Shown piece after piece: positions 10,273 through 19,686 of a stretch of DNA of 64,000 nucleotides. The stretch's first letter is position 1, and each line of letters begins with the position of its first letter. Source of the DNA: Theocolax elegans. Taxonomy: Eukaryota; Arthropoda; Insecta; Hymenoptera; Cerocephalidae. The translations under genes and the position numbers were made by a program. The notes beneath the pieces are model-generated. The model saw only the letters and a list, made by a program, of their open reading frames with translations. It was not told the origin of the DNA and made no database searches. The stretch covers positions 32,013,850 through 32,077,849 of the forward strand of contig CM047429.1 in NCBI GenBank assembly GCA_026168455.1, written 5' to 3'.

Positions 10273-10767
10273 ATGAATTTTGAAAAGGCACGTCTATTGA
10301 TGCAGTGGGCTATACGCCAACGAAACGATCGGGAATTTAGTCCCGATTTATTTGAAGCTCGGAGCTGGTTTTTAGCCGCTGCTCAGGAGCTAAATGTCTT
10401 ATGTATAAACGAAGGGGTCCCACTGGATGTGGACACCCTGTTGCTGTTACTCAATTTATCTCTACGAGAACTTGCGGCCATATCAGAATTACCTGCGAGC
10501 TCCGAGGCTTCAAATTCATCATTCTCGTCCGAGGAGGAAATGGATCAGGGGGAGTTGGAGGCGATGGAGGTGGAGGAGGAGGAGGAGGAGGAGGTGGAGG
10601 TGGTGGCACTGGAGGAAGATCCGTCGCCGAGGTCGCCCTCGCCAGAGCAGGTGTCTGACGTTCCGGCCTCATTTTACTGGCCATCCGACCGGGGAGGATC
10701 TCCCTGCTATTCTCCAGTGCCGCGAATGATAGAAATTATAGATATATCATCCGAGGATGAATTGTGA
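10273..10767 (+). CDS. Antisense acidic protein of element B
   Basis: A 164-codon gene on the strand opposite to gag-pol, just inside the 3' LTR. The start is taken at 10273, after the splice acceptor, rather than the upstream in-frame ATG at 10189. The N-terminal 80 residues look helical and Leu-rich (MNFEKARLLMQWAIR onward). A Ser-rich stretch, a run of Glu/Val and proline-directed serines (DPSPRSPSPE) follow. The C terminus is IEIIDI followed by SSEDEL, a textbook SUMO-interacting motif pattern of hydrophobic core plus acidic tail. The gene has its own TATA/initiator-like promoter, a 5'-UTR intron and AATAAA downstream. A nuclear regulator is the likely role, by position comparable to the HBZ gene of HTLV-1 (analogy only; no homology is claimed). 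No known family is recognised. Confidence 0.7.
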   Translation: MNFEKARLLMQWAIRQRNDREFSPDLFEARSWFLAAAQELNVLCINEGVPLDVDTLLLLLNLSLRELAAISELPASSEASNSSFSSEEEMDQGELEAMEVEEEEEEEVEVVALEEDPSPRSPSPEQVSDVPASFYWPSDRGGSPCYSPVPRMIEIIDISSEDEL

Positions 10768-10855
10768 CAAGATGACCAGATTTGTACTGTTTTTGTTTCT
10801 CTTGTATTGTTTTTCTTTTGTTATTTTTCTTTTATTGCTAAAAAAAAAGTAACAG

Positions 10856-10861
10856 AATAAA
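10856..10861 (+). terminator. Polyadenylation signal AATAAA of the antisense gene
   Basis: AATAAA lies about 90 bp after the stop codon, following a T-rich 3' UTR. It would end the antisense transcript before it meets the convergent BIR-RING gene. Confidence 0.6.
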
Positions 10862-10938
10862 CGTGATTATAAACTCATAATAGAGTATTTTATTTTTCCG
10901 TGTTTTCATTCCTTTCCTCATTCCGATTATACGTCGCT

Positions 10939-10940
10939 CC

Positions 10941-11010
<70 letters not shown>
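10939..11010 (+). repeat. (GA)n microsatellite in element B
   Basis: An almost pure GA run of about 70 bp with one interruption. Predicted peptides through it are low-complexity shadows. Confidence 0.95.
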
Positions 11011-11692
11011 GCTGGAAGGGCTACTATTCTATTCGATGTGTGCACACTAGGGTGCGCGTGCACCGAGCTGGCGGGGGAAGCAGGCCCAATATGGCCGCTT
11101 CTGAGCAACGAGCGACGTATCGCTTCCATAGAATCGAGCGCTGCGGTGCGAGAGAGCGCCGATGCCCGAAAGGGCTTGCACTCAGCGTATGGGTTTTCCC
11201 CAACGCAAAGAGTAGGCACGCGTCTGGAGAGAGAGGGGACGCCAGGAGGGGCGTCCGTTCCACTCTACGCATGATGCTCTCGAACTCGAGGAAAGCTACA
11301 ACTTAAAGCAACGGGAGAGAGAGAAACAGAATCAAGTGTCAAATGCGCATAGCTAAGGCGTGTTTGACACGTACAAGCAACGGCGAATCGAAGATGCAGA
11401 TCTACAGCGTTTTTTATTATTGATGGTGCTTAAACTAAAGGATAGGAATAATTCGCAGATGTACCGTGGATTATTTATATACAAAAATACTGAAATATTA
11501 TTTTTAACATTGTTATGTTTGTTGTTATTTACAGTTTATAATTGTTTTATACCTTATTATTTTTTCTTATTTATTTTTACAATTACAATTAAACAATATT
11601 ACTTAACACAATTTAATAAACAAAAATGTAAGAAATACTAAGATATGGAAGAAGTTTGTATCATTCACAACGTTTCTTGAGAAGTAGAGAGA

Positions 11693-11782
<90 letters not shown>

Positions 11783-12440
11783 CGAAATGTCGACACTGCA
11801 ACGCATGGTCGGCCCCGCCGAACTTGTCAGGCTTGAGTCGGAGAGTGGCCCGAACACTTACGAGGCCAGCCGATGCTCCTACAGCTTAGCGCAGCAACTA
11901 GGCTCGAATTGCGGTGTGCAATCGAATCTTTACGGGGGATCCAAATTTCGTTCTCCACCGCGCTGCTCCATCGTCCTTTCTTTTTGTTTACATTTTTTTT
12001 CTTTATTATATTTTTCTCTATTTCTTACCTATTTTATTTTACTTTTTTTTTATTTATTTTAGCTCTACCCCTTTTTTTATGGATACTTATTTGCTTTGTT
12101 AGTATTTCTATATATTACTCTGTATTATTTTTTTTACGTTATTTACATTTATTAATATTTTTACCACAATAATTGTTTGTTTTTTTTTTTTTTTTATATC
12201 TACATATGGTTAGGGGAAAGAAATAAATATTCCTTATTGTTCTATAACAATGTTAATCTTTATTATTTTTCATTTTGTATACATATATTTTTTTTTGTTT
12301 GTATTTACTATAACTAGTTAGTATATATACTTGTATATAATGGGTGCTTGTTAATATTTTATACTCTTGTTTATACTTATTATAATATTTACTGCAATTG
12401 TATATTTTGCCCTTTTCATAAATTTATTGTTGTATAGATT
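11011..12440. other. Intergenic region of element B with a GC-richer island
   Basis: Between the convergent antisense and BIR-RING genes. 11030-11310 is clearly GC-richer than the rest of the element and contains CpG-bearing sequence between two GA tracts (10939-11010 and 11691-11780). Short ORFs exist on both strands but none has recognisable features. From 11960 to 12440 it is T-rich and looks like the 3' UTR of the BIR-RING gene; TTTATT at 12422-12427 is AATAAA on the minus strand. Confidence 0.5.
11691..11780 (+). repeat. Second (GA)n microsatellite in element B
   Basis: About 85 bp of nearly uninterrupted GA, bounding the GC-richer island on its right. Confidence 0.95.
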
Positions 12441-12444
12441 TAAT

Positions 12445-13434
12445 TTAGGCGAATTCTATCTCGGTGAAGCGACCTCTTCTTTTTGTTACTAAATATATGT
12501 TTAACCATTCCGTTATTTCTCTTTTACAAATCATGCATTCCTTTGTTCCCATATAACAAGTTAAACAGCTTAAAGCATGTTTACATGGGAGATATATTCC
12601 CTCTATTGGATTACGTTTGCAAATCTTGCATTTAAGATCTTTTGATAAATTGGCATGTTCCGAACCTTTTATTATTTTGCTCAATTTTTCCATGTCGTAG
12701 ATTCCACAACAGTCTTCTGCTCGTTCTTTTTTTGTAATGTATTCACATTTTGGCGACCATTTACGATGTTCTTGCATAGGCTCGTCCGTTTTTTCCCATT
12801 TTCGTATTCCTACACCGCATATATAGCATTTTACTTTGTCGTTCTCTCCTGTATAATAAAATCCGGCTTCTGCTAGGTCCTCGGTTGAAATAAAAGCATG
12901 CGGCCAATATTTAAAGGTATCTAATCGATTTTTCTTTATTGACAGATTTACTCCGCAATCAGTTTCATCGAAGTCCTGTTGTAGGTCCATAATTATTTCT
13001 TTTACTTTCTCTTCTGTATCATTATAAACTACCTCGTCTAGTTGAGTTTCTAAGGACGCTAATATCTCTAATATTTCTGGTAACTCTTCTTGTGTTATCA
13101 TTGACACGGGGGTATTATTTTCTTCGTCCAGCATTGAGGGAAAAATATCACTGGTCGCGCTTTGTAATAATTCCATAACTTCTTGTTCATTCAGAAAGGA
13201 TTCCAATTCCGGCCAGCTTACTTCCTTAGCGTTTTGTGATTCTGCGATATCTTCTGATTTTTTGTCTTTATGTATTTCCATAGGTTCCGTTTGCGTCATT
13301 TTTGAACTTGAAGTTCCCATTTCCTCTGGTTTTTCAATATCATGTTTCGTTTTTAACAACAAAAATGGGCGCTTCGTGTTGTATTGGTTCCAACGGAATA
13401 ATTTGCTGGTTATCTCTCTGTAATTCGAATTCAT
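12445..13434 (-). CDS. BIR-RING inhibitor of apoptosis protein carried by element B
   Basis: A 329-codon protein with one BIR domain at about residues 168-235 and a C-terminal RING at about 267-310. The BIR has the full zinc pattern C-x2-C-x16-H-x6-C within the typical context (LAEAGFYYTG, then WE, then EHRKWSP). The RING reads CKIC, an 11-residue gap, C-K-H, then CLTC and CMIC, the C3HC4 form of IAP proteins. IAPs bind caspases or their activators and ubiquitylate partners, blocking cell death; insect and baculovirus IAPs share this layout. The first 160 residues are acidic and not recognised. All ligands are present and the frame is intact. It is the last sense-strand gene before the 3' LTR. 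The start at 13434 is the first ATG; a CAG a few codons inside (GAATTACAG) could be a splice acceptor, so a later start is possible. Confidence 0.92.
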   Translation of the reverse strand: MNSNYREITSKLFRWNQYNTKRPFLLLKTKHDIEKPEEMGTSSSKMTQTEPMEIHKDKKSEDIAESQNAKEVSWPELESFLNEQEVMELLQSATSDIFPSMLDEENNTPVSMITQEELPEILEILASLETQLDEVVYNDTEEKVKEIIMDLQQDFDETDCGVNLSIKKNRLDTFKYWPHAFISTEDLAEAGFYYTGENDKVKCYICGVGIRKWEKTDEPMQEHRKWSPKCEYITKKERAEDCCGIYDMEKLSKIIKGSEHANLSKDLKCKICKRNPIEGIYLPCKHALSCLTCYMGTKECMICKREITEWLNIYLVTKRRGRFTEIEFA

Positions 13435-13479
13435 TTTTTATAGTAACAATCTCGATTTCTCTTTCTTTGTTTCGTTCTA

Positions 13480-13794
13480 TTATTGCCCTAATTCGAGTGG
13501 ATATTTTATTATCATTTTTTTTATTTTTTGCTCCTCGATATTTTTTTTACAGTTATAACATTTTTGCCTCTCGGAATTTATATTTATGTCTCTAAATTTA
13601 ATGTGTTGTATAATCGGCTTTCCTGCCTTTGTTTCTATGCAATTTCCACATAAAGGAGTGTTCAAGTCTATGCTGTAAAACATCCTTTTAAGGTAATACA
13701 TTTCGTGTATTTTTCTATTGGTTTGTTTTTTTCTAATCGTACCGTCGTAAGAGGGTAAATTTTTCCTTTCTTTAACTTCTTGTATAATCCTCAT
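13480..13794 (-). CDS. Small CxxC protein of element B (104 aa)
   Basis: A short ATG-started frame between the glycoprotein and the BIR-RING gene. It is basic, with two cysteine pairs, CGNC in the middle and CYNC near residue 80, that could bind one zinc ion. No family is recognised. A T-rich tract ending ACACTCAAAATAG lies about 12 nt before the ATG and might be a weak splice acceptor. Its place between two clear genes on the same strand supports it, but it could be a remnant. Confidence 0.45.
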   Translation of the reverse strand: MRIIQEVKERKNLPSYDGTIRKKQTNRKIHEMYYLKRMFYSIDLNTPLCGNCIETKAGKPIIQHIKFRDININSERQKCYNCKKNIEEQKIKKMIIKYPLELGQ

Positions 13795-13849
13795 TTACTG
13801 GCTCTCCTATTTTGAGTGTAAGCAAAAAAAAAGAAAATAAGAGTTATTA

Positions 13850-15835
13850 TTACATTGAATTTGCTCTGTTCTCATTGTTTATTTTTAAAATTGGATATAA
13901 ACACGATTCTCTCTCTAAAATTTTTGTATCTATAGTTTTAAACTCGGAAGTGATAAATTGGCTCTTTTCATTTTTCTCTATCTCAACCTCCATTTTTTTG
14001 TTCTCCTTATTGTCTTTATTTAACTTTTGCGTTCCCAAATAAAGTAATAGTTGTGTGATTGAATTCCATATTGCCCCAATTAAATGTAAAGAGAACCCGT
14101 AAATTCCGTGCAGCATGAAACCATGCATAATCGTATCGATAATTAGCTTGATGAGACGACATATCATAAAAAATCCTATGACACCGGCAGAGATGTTACT
14201 GAACGTTAAAAATTCCGACCATAGTTTGTTGAATGTCGATTCAGCCAGGTTATTTAAGGCTTCTTGGTCGAACAAATTTCCTATAGTAATTCCTTTGGGG
14301 TTTATCTTCCTTCCCGAAGCTCCTAATGCCATCTTATTTAATACCGTAGATTTTTCTAATGGGAATAATATCATATCGCGAAGTTTACTGGTATCCTTTT
14401 GTCCGTATATTCCACTAGTAGCGAGTGTCTCGGGTGAAACATATCTCCATGTTAGTTTTGTTTGAGGCGTCAATATCTCGGGATCTTTTACTTCGACTGG
14501 ATTCGGTAGCATTTTAAACCAAATTTGATGCATTTTGAACATAACTGGTAGACGATTATCACACATTAGGGGTTTCCCAGTTCTTACTAATATACGCGTT
14601 CTAGGTGTGAGAAAATATGGTTCGTTGTCCCGAAACACGGGTAGCTGTTCGTAACACCCCGTCGTTTCCCTCCCGACTACTTCTACTTTTAAGCATTTTA
14701 GTAGATGAATAACTTCTCCCGCTGTTACGGCTAGATACCCTGGTTGATTCATGATACGATAGCCCACTTCCGCCGGGGAAACTGAGGCGAGCGCGAGGGC
14801 TTGAGTGAGAATATGTCTTTCGATTTCGCACCTTTGTTTTAATATATCGTAATACATTCTATTTAGCTGTCGGCGTACATATTTTTCAACGTATAAGAAT
14901 TTTGAGTTTATGTATGCAAATATATCAAGATTGTTTCCCTCAATTGCTTTTTTGCTTATAAAACTGTTAACCTTGGCGTCCTCAATTATGAAAAGCTTGG
15001 GATGTTCGGTGCGCGCAAACCTAAAGCCGCATACATTCTGTTCTCCTTTTTTCCATAGTGCGAATGTAATATCATTAGTTTCAAGCGAGTACATTATACG
15101 GTTTTCTTGCTCTTCATATATTTTATCCAAATTTCCTTCATACAACACCGACTATTTGTTAACTCCGCATGAATCCTCCGGAAGCGCTTCCCAAAAAACT
15201 TGTGAGGCATCAATATCTGTACATTCTAAATCCGCGAGTGTGCATGTAACTCCAGAGTCTAGTCTTACTTTATTATATTCCAGATGTACAGCCGCATAGT
15301 AATCGTATATTGTTATTTCAACATGACCTGCGACATAGGCGTCTTTATAGGTACCGTATGAATCCGAAAATGAACCTCCAATACAATTTCCGTTATTATC
15401 GTTCCCTCCCGCGAACACGATTGGCTTATTAGTGGTACTGTTTCTGGGTAGATTTATAATTTGAGTGCCGCTTATAGAAATGTAACCCGAACGATGGATT
15501 CCATAACATTCCTCTCTACTTATTTCTTTGTAATAACTAATTTCTCCGTTTAGGACGCGAGATGCATGTCCGTGCATACCGCAATGTGTAACTGTACGTG
15601 TGATTTTTATTATGCATTTATATACATGCGTGGTACTGTAATCGTTCAATTGTAGTAACTGCGCGTAAACTTTTGTTACATTAATATATGGTTCATGTAT
15701 ATCACATTCTTTAACATCCACTAATGATATTGTTGTTAGATTTGAAAGTTGTTCCCCGCAGTCATATCCGTAAAGTCCCGATGAATAATTAATTACACTC
15801 ACGAGTGAAAGCAGAAGGAATGATCTCTTTGCCAT
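13850..15835 (-). pseudogene. Chuvirus-like glycoprotein of element B, interrupted by one TAG
   Basis: The ATG at 15835 opens a 227-codon frame that ends at TAG (15152-15154); the same frame then continues for 433 codons to 13850. Total span is about 660 codons, near the usual size of chuvirus glycoproteins. The N terminus has a signal peptide (FLLLSLVSV), followed by many paired cysteines and NxS/T sites. The second part has a pattern I associate with chuvirus-type, gB-like class III glycoproteins (AGEVIHLLKC, ETTGCYEQLPV, FLTPRTRIL), then hydrophobic segments near the C terminus (IGFFMICRLIKLIID) and a charged tail. It would be a membrane fusion protein. A splice acceptor (CTTATTTACAG) directly abuts the ATG. 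The single stop is unlikely to be a standard readthrough context, so this copy is probably broken there. The family call is from pattern recall. Confidence 0.8.
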
Positions 15836-15905
15836 CTGTAAATAAGATAATTTTCTATGGTTTTCATTGTCCTTGTATGAAGTTATGAAGTTAATTCCTA
15901 TTTGT

Positions 15906-17586
15906 TTATTCGAAACGGATTTCTATTTCTTCCGGAATGGTATCTAATATTTCTTTAAAGTAACACAAAAGTATGAAGATCCCCGCGATGAATAAAAATA
16001 TAACTACTCCTGTGATTGAACAGATGAGAAACAATGTAGTGAATACAGCGGTTTTTTCCGTATTGATCAATTTATCCCTACAGTAATTCTCCATATCCCA
16101 AAAATTCCCCGAATGTTTTTGCTTAACTAGTTTATGGAATAAATTTTTAGTATTTGTATTGTTAAAGATATTTGATAGTTCGCTAATGTTTAACGACGTC
16201 TGAGGGAATAACAAGTGATTTGAGTATTCCGTTGGTACCTCATGTATTTTTATAACTTCTCCATTTATTTTAAACGTACAATTTATTTTTGTGTGTATTA
16301 TTCCGACTCCACGTAACGGTATGATCGTTCCTGTTAAACCGTCAGAGCCAATCGACACTCTCGTAGTCATGGGCGCTGAGTATAATATTTTATTTAATTT
16401 TTCAAGTTTTATTATCGTTGGTTTGGCATTGGTTTTATATTTGATATTGCAGTTACGGTAATTACATTTAGCCGGTTGAGACATCAATTCCGTTTCGCAA
16501 CTATCTATTGCTTTTAAATGCAGTCTTTCTTTTTTGCAAATTAATTTTCCTTGAAACTTTTTACAATTCTTAAGGTCGGTGCTGGAGAAACCATAATAAT
16601 TTGCCTCTTGTTGCAGAATATAGTCATTCTCGGGTTCAACATAGGCGATGTTTGATTCATTGGTATATACGTTTTGCGGAATTGGAAGTGGAGATACCCT
16701 ATACAATGAGCAAGTAGATTTTTCAACCAAGGGAACCTCTATTTGAATTATTGATGTATCCAGTATGTAGGCTTGTTATGTTAGCCAATCTATTTAAATT
16801 TCCCTCTCCTCTTTTCAACGGGAATTCATTGGTTTTCTCATATTTTTCGATGTAATTAACAACTTGTTTGAGTCTATTGGGTGATAATAAAGTAGTATAC
16901 ATTTGATGCTCTTTTATTCCTTCTAAATTAACAAGTGTACCTACACTGTAGCTTATCTGGTTATCCAACATTCTTCCTAATGTAGTCTTTATATTGTTCA
17001 TTATTTGCGAGTATCGTTCAAGATAAATTTCCTGTTTCATTTGCTTCATTTTTTGCATAATGTTGAATTCATCATACAATCTTGCTTTGTCTATGTATAT
17101 ATTGGTTCCCATCGTATTACTTTCTATAAATATTATTTTAGTCCTAACCCCTACTAGTATCCTATCTATGTAATTGTTAATTAATTTACTTTCTAAATCA
17201 TAACGTATTAACTCGTTTTCATGCAAATCTGATTTGACGTTCATGCAAGTACTTTCTGTAGTATTTAAGATGTGTAACGTTCTAGTATTTTTTTCTTGTA
17301 AATTCTTAAAATTTTTAAACAGTTCTTCACATTTTTCGTGACCTAACGGGCAATCGTTTTTCAGTTCGCTAAACGTCGTCCAAATATCCGTTAGATTCAT
17401 ATCTTCATGTATGCAAGTCATGCTAATAATAATTTTCCACGCGACTGGAGTTAGTTTTACTTCTTCCTGTCGTTCGAAGAATATACCCGATGGAGGTATT
17501 TGTTGAAGTTCGATTCCTTTTGGTTCAACTTCGTTTCCCGTACAAAATGTTAAGAGGGATAAAAACATTATGTTGAAGTTCCTCAT
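15906..17586 (-). pseudogene. env: Errantivirus/baculovirus F-like Env of element B, frame-broken
   Basis: Two overlapping frames together look like an insect retroviral Env. The first (17586-16723, 287 codons) begins with a signal peptide (MFLSLLTFC) and soon has PSGIFFE, a usual opening of gypsy Env and F-like proteins. The second (16730-15906) has YRVSPLPIP, a set of cysteines (CKKFQGKLIC, SCETEL) and a strong transmembrane segment near its C terminus (FLICSITGVVIFLFIAGIF) with a short acidic tail. The frames overlap by 8 bp and the second lacks its own ATG, so an indel near 16725 has broken the gene. No clear furin site or fusion peptide is seen. TTTTACTTTTTCAG lies 9 nt before the ATG, a strong splice acceptor. 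This is probably the element's original envelope, separate from the chuvirus-like protein. Confidence 0.8.
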
Positions 17587-18111
17587 TTTTTTGTTCTGAA
17601 AAAGTAAAAGAGATATCGATAAATCTTTCCGCTCCTTGCCCTGTCTCTCTTTTTTTTTTTATATATATATGGATCCTTCTGGTTTATTGAGCGCTCTGCT
17701 TTTAATATCTTGTTTGCGTACGTATTATTTTTTTTTATATGTGCCGGTTCTAGATGTGTCTATTTTGTAATTTAAACCGAAATCAATGATTCATGATTAT
17801 ATAGGGTACACTATAAATTAAACTAAAAATATGAGTAAACTATGTATGTATTTTCTTTTTTTTTTTTATTGTTGTACAATTGCCTAGGGCAGTGTGGTTA
17901 GGACAAAGGTTAGTCAGAAGGTGTCGTTCTTCTCTTAAGGTATAGGCTTACGAACTCAGAATCCTCTTCTTATTTTGATTTTATTTTATTTTATTTCTTT
18001 TTGATTTGATACATAGGCAGGAGAAGAAAAAAAAAAATTTTATTTAACATTCTTGTATTTATCTTATCGTTATAGTTTTTCCGATCTTCCTTCGTCCCTG
18101 TCCCTTTTTCA
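17587..18111. other. Spacer of element B between env and the 236-aa gene
   Basis: AT-rich with several T/A runs. I see no gene. Its env-proximal end holds the polypyrimidine tract and CAG acceptor at 17596-17610 (minus strand). Confidence 0.5.
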
Positions 18112-18822
18112 TTACCAATCTCCCGTTGACCATCTTTCATCCCGTAATACGGTTAAGGAACCTCCCGCAAAACAACCAGTCGGGCAAAGGGATGTTACTT
18201 CTAGCTGTCGTTGGTGTTCCTCGTCCGTACACTCCATGGATTCTATATATATCCCTTCCCCTTGACGTTGTAGATAGTAATTGGCGCATTTTGCGCACTC
18301 TCGCCACACCGGAATCTTCTGTTTGCAATATTTACACCTTCCATGGTACGTTTGGTCCCCAAATCCTTGACCACCATATTCTTTTATTTCTAAGTACTTT
18401 GCATACGTTTTCCCTAGTTCCATGAATGCGGAGCTTTCTCTATACCTTCTCTCTACCTCATTTACGAGTTCATCGTCACTTTTTTCTGGGTAGTCCGGAT
18501 GTTGCATTTCCAGTTGTGCTCTAAAGTTTATAAATCGTCTTAACCTTTGAGGCATGCAATCGTTGAAACCTATAGCACTAAGGTAGGCTTCTTTAATAGC
18601 CAACCTAAAGCTTAAACTGTGATTGTAAATAACAGATGTTAGAAACTCTGTTTCATTTGCTAGCTTTCGGGAATAAGCGGGAGTTGTTCCCTTGGCCTCG
18701 TCTTGGAAACATTTGACTCCGTATTTAATAATTTTTTCTAATGGGTCCTTTTCCCCTTCTTTCTTCTTTCTCTCCTCCTGTCTTTTCTTGCGTTGCTGTC
18801 GTTTGGTAAGTGCAACTTCCAT
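18112..18822 (-). CDS. Basic cysteine-containing accessory protein of element B (236 aa)
   Basis: An intact ATG-started frame. The first 25 residues are strongly basic (KRQQRKKRQEERKKK), a likely nuclear or RNA-binding signal. The middle is mixed helical sequence. Residues about 160-182 hold two cysteine pairs (CKYC and CAKC about 11 residues apart) in the form of a small zinc ribbon, and more cysteines follow. No known family is recognised. TTTCTGTAG lies 11 nt before the ATG and could be a splice acceptor. Its place after pol and before env, as in complex retroviruses that put regulators there, suggests a role in transcription or RNA export (inference only). Confidence 0.6.
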   Translation of the reverse strand: MEVALTKRQQRKKRQEERKKKEGEKDPLEKIIKYGVKCFQDEAKGTTPAYSRKLANETEFLTSVIYNHSLSFRLAIKEAYLSAIGFNDCMPQRLRRFINFRAQLEMQHPDYPEKSDDELVNEVERRYRESSAFMELGKTYAKYLEIKEYGGQGFGDQTYHGRCKYCKQKIPVWRECAKCANYYLQRQGEGIYIESMECTDEEHQRQLEVTSLCPTGCFAGGSLTVLRDERWSTGDW

Positions 18823-19241
18823 CTTTAGGCAGCCTACAGAAATTTCTTTGTTTATTCGTGGTTGATTTTAATTAAAGGATTGAGTCTATGTATTGAAGGA
18901 AGATCAGTTTTCATAGTTTATTTTCTTTTACTACAACTTTTTGCGATATGTGTATACGCACAATACTCATACATATATCATGTACAAATTAAATTTTATA
19001 CCATACTCAAACCAATGGGCACACATTCATTTTTCTCTCTATTTTTTTTTATTTTATTTTAATTTGTTTTAACTAGTGATTAAACCATTGTACAAGACTT
19101 ACAATATCGATTATAGATTTACATTATTTATACATCTTTTTTGTTTGCCGTATTTTCTATCAAACTATACAAACTTGCGAATATTATGTATTTAAAATCT
19201 CCGTTATTGTCTCAAAAAAAAAGTTTTAATCGTTGTTTTTA
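18823..19241. other. AT-rich spacer of element B
   Basis: Nothing recognisable apart from the likely acceptor at 18834-18836 serving the 236-aa gene. Confidence 0.4.
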
Positions 19242-19517
19242 TTAATTGTTGGATTTTTGAACTTTTTCCGCGAAATTAATTAATTTATCAAATTTCTGCT
19301 GCATTTGTTCATTAAAATCAGTATCGGAAATTTCTTTATACTGTAAATTCGAGTCCACGTCTCTATCCAACACGAGTAAGGAAGCTATCTGCGAGTTTAC
19401 TTTACTTAATTTTTTTAATAAAGTTCTCTTTTCACTAATTATTTTTGATATAATCTTTTTCTTTCCGCCTCTTCTCGTTTCTTTGCAATCGTAACTATGT
19501 TGTACGGAATCTTCCAT
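19242..19517 (-). CDS. Small coiled-coil ORF of element B (91 aa)
   Basis: An ATG-started frame, basic in the first third (RRGGKKKIISKIISEKR) and then heptad-like (LLKKLSKVNSQIASLLVL), ending in a second amphipathic stretch. It could form a short coiled coil. No family is recognised. It lies between the 73-bp repeat array and the 236-aa gene, on the coding strand of the element. A weak acceptor-like ATCTATACTAG is about 14 nt upstream. It may be a real small gene or chance. Confidence 0.4.
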   Translation of the reverse strand: MEDSVQHSYDCKETRRGGKKKIISKIISEKRTLLKKLSKVNSQIASLLVLDRDVDSNLQYKEISDTDFNEQMQQKFDKLINFAEKVQKSNN

Positions 19518-19686
19518 GTCCGTTGAATCTAGTATAGATTTTTTTGTGTTTCTAGTATGCCAAACTCTCCTAATTTATTTATACCTGGGGGTCCTGTAAG
19601 AAGGTATGACTAATTAACAGAATTACTAGAGTCAAGGTAAGTTCAGTTGTAATTATTTATATAGGTTTACATTTTGAACGGTATGT

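Noticed and set aside
10451..10684. Proline-rich ORF on the minus strand
   Set aside because: It is the reverse complement of the Glu/Val codon run in the antisense acidic gene.
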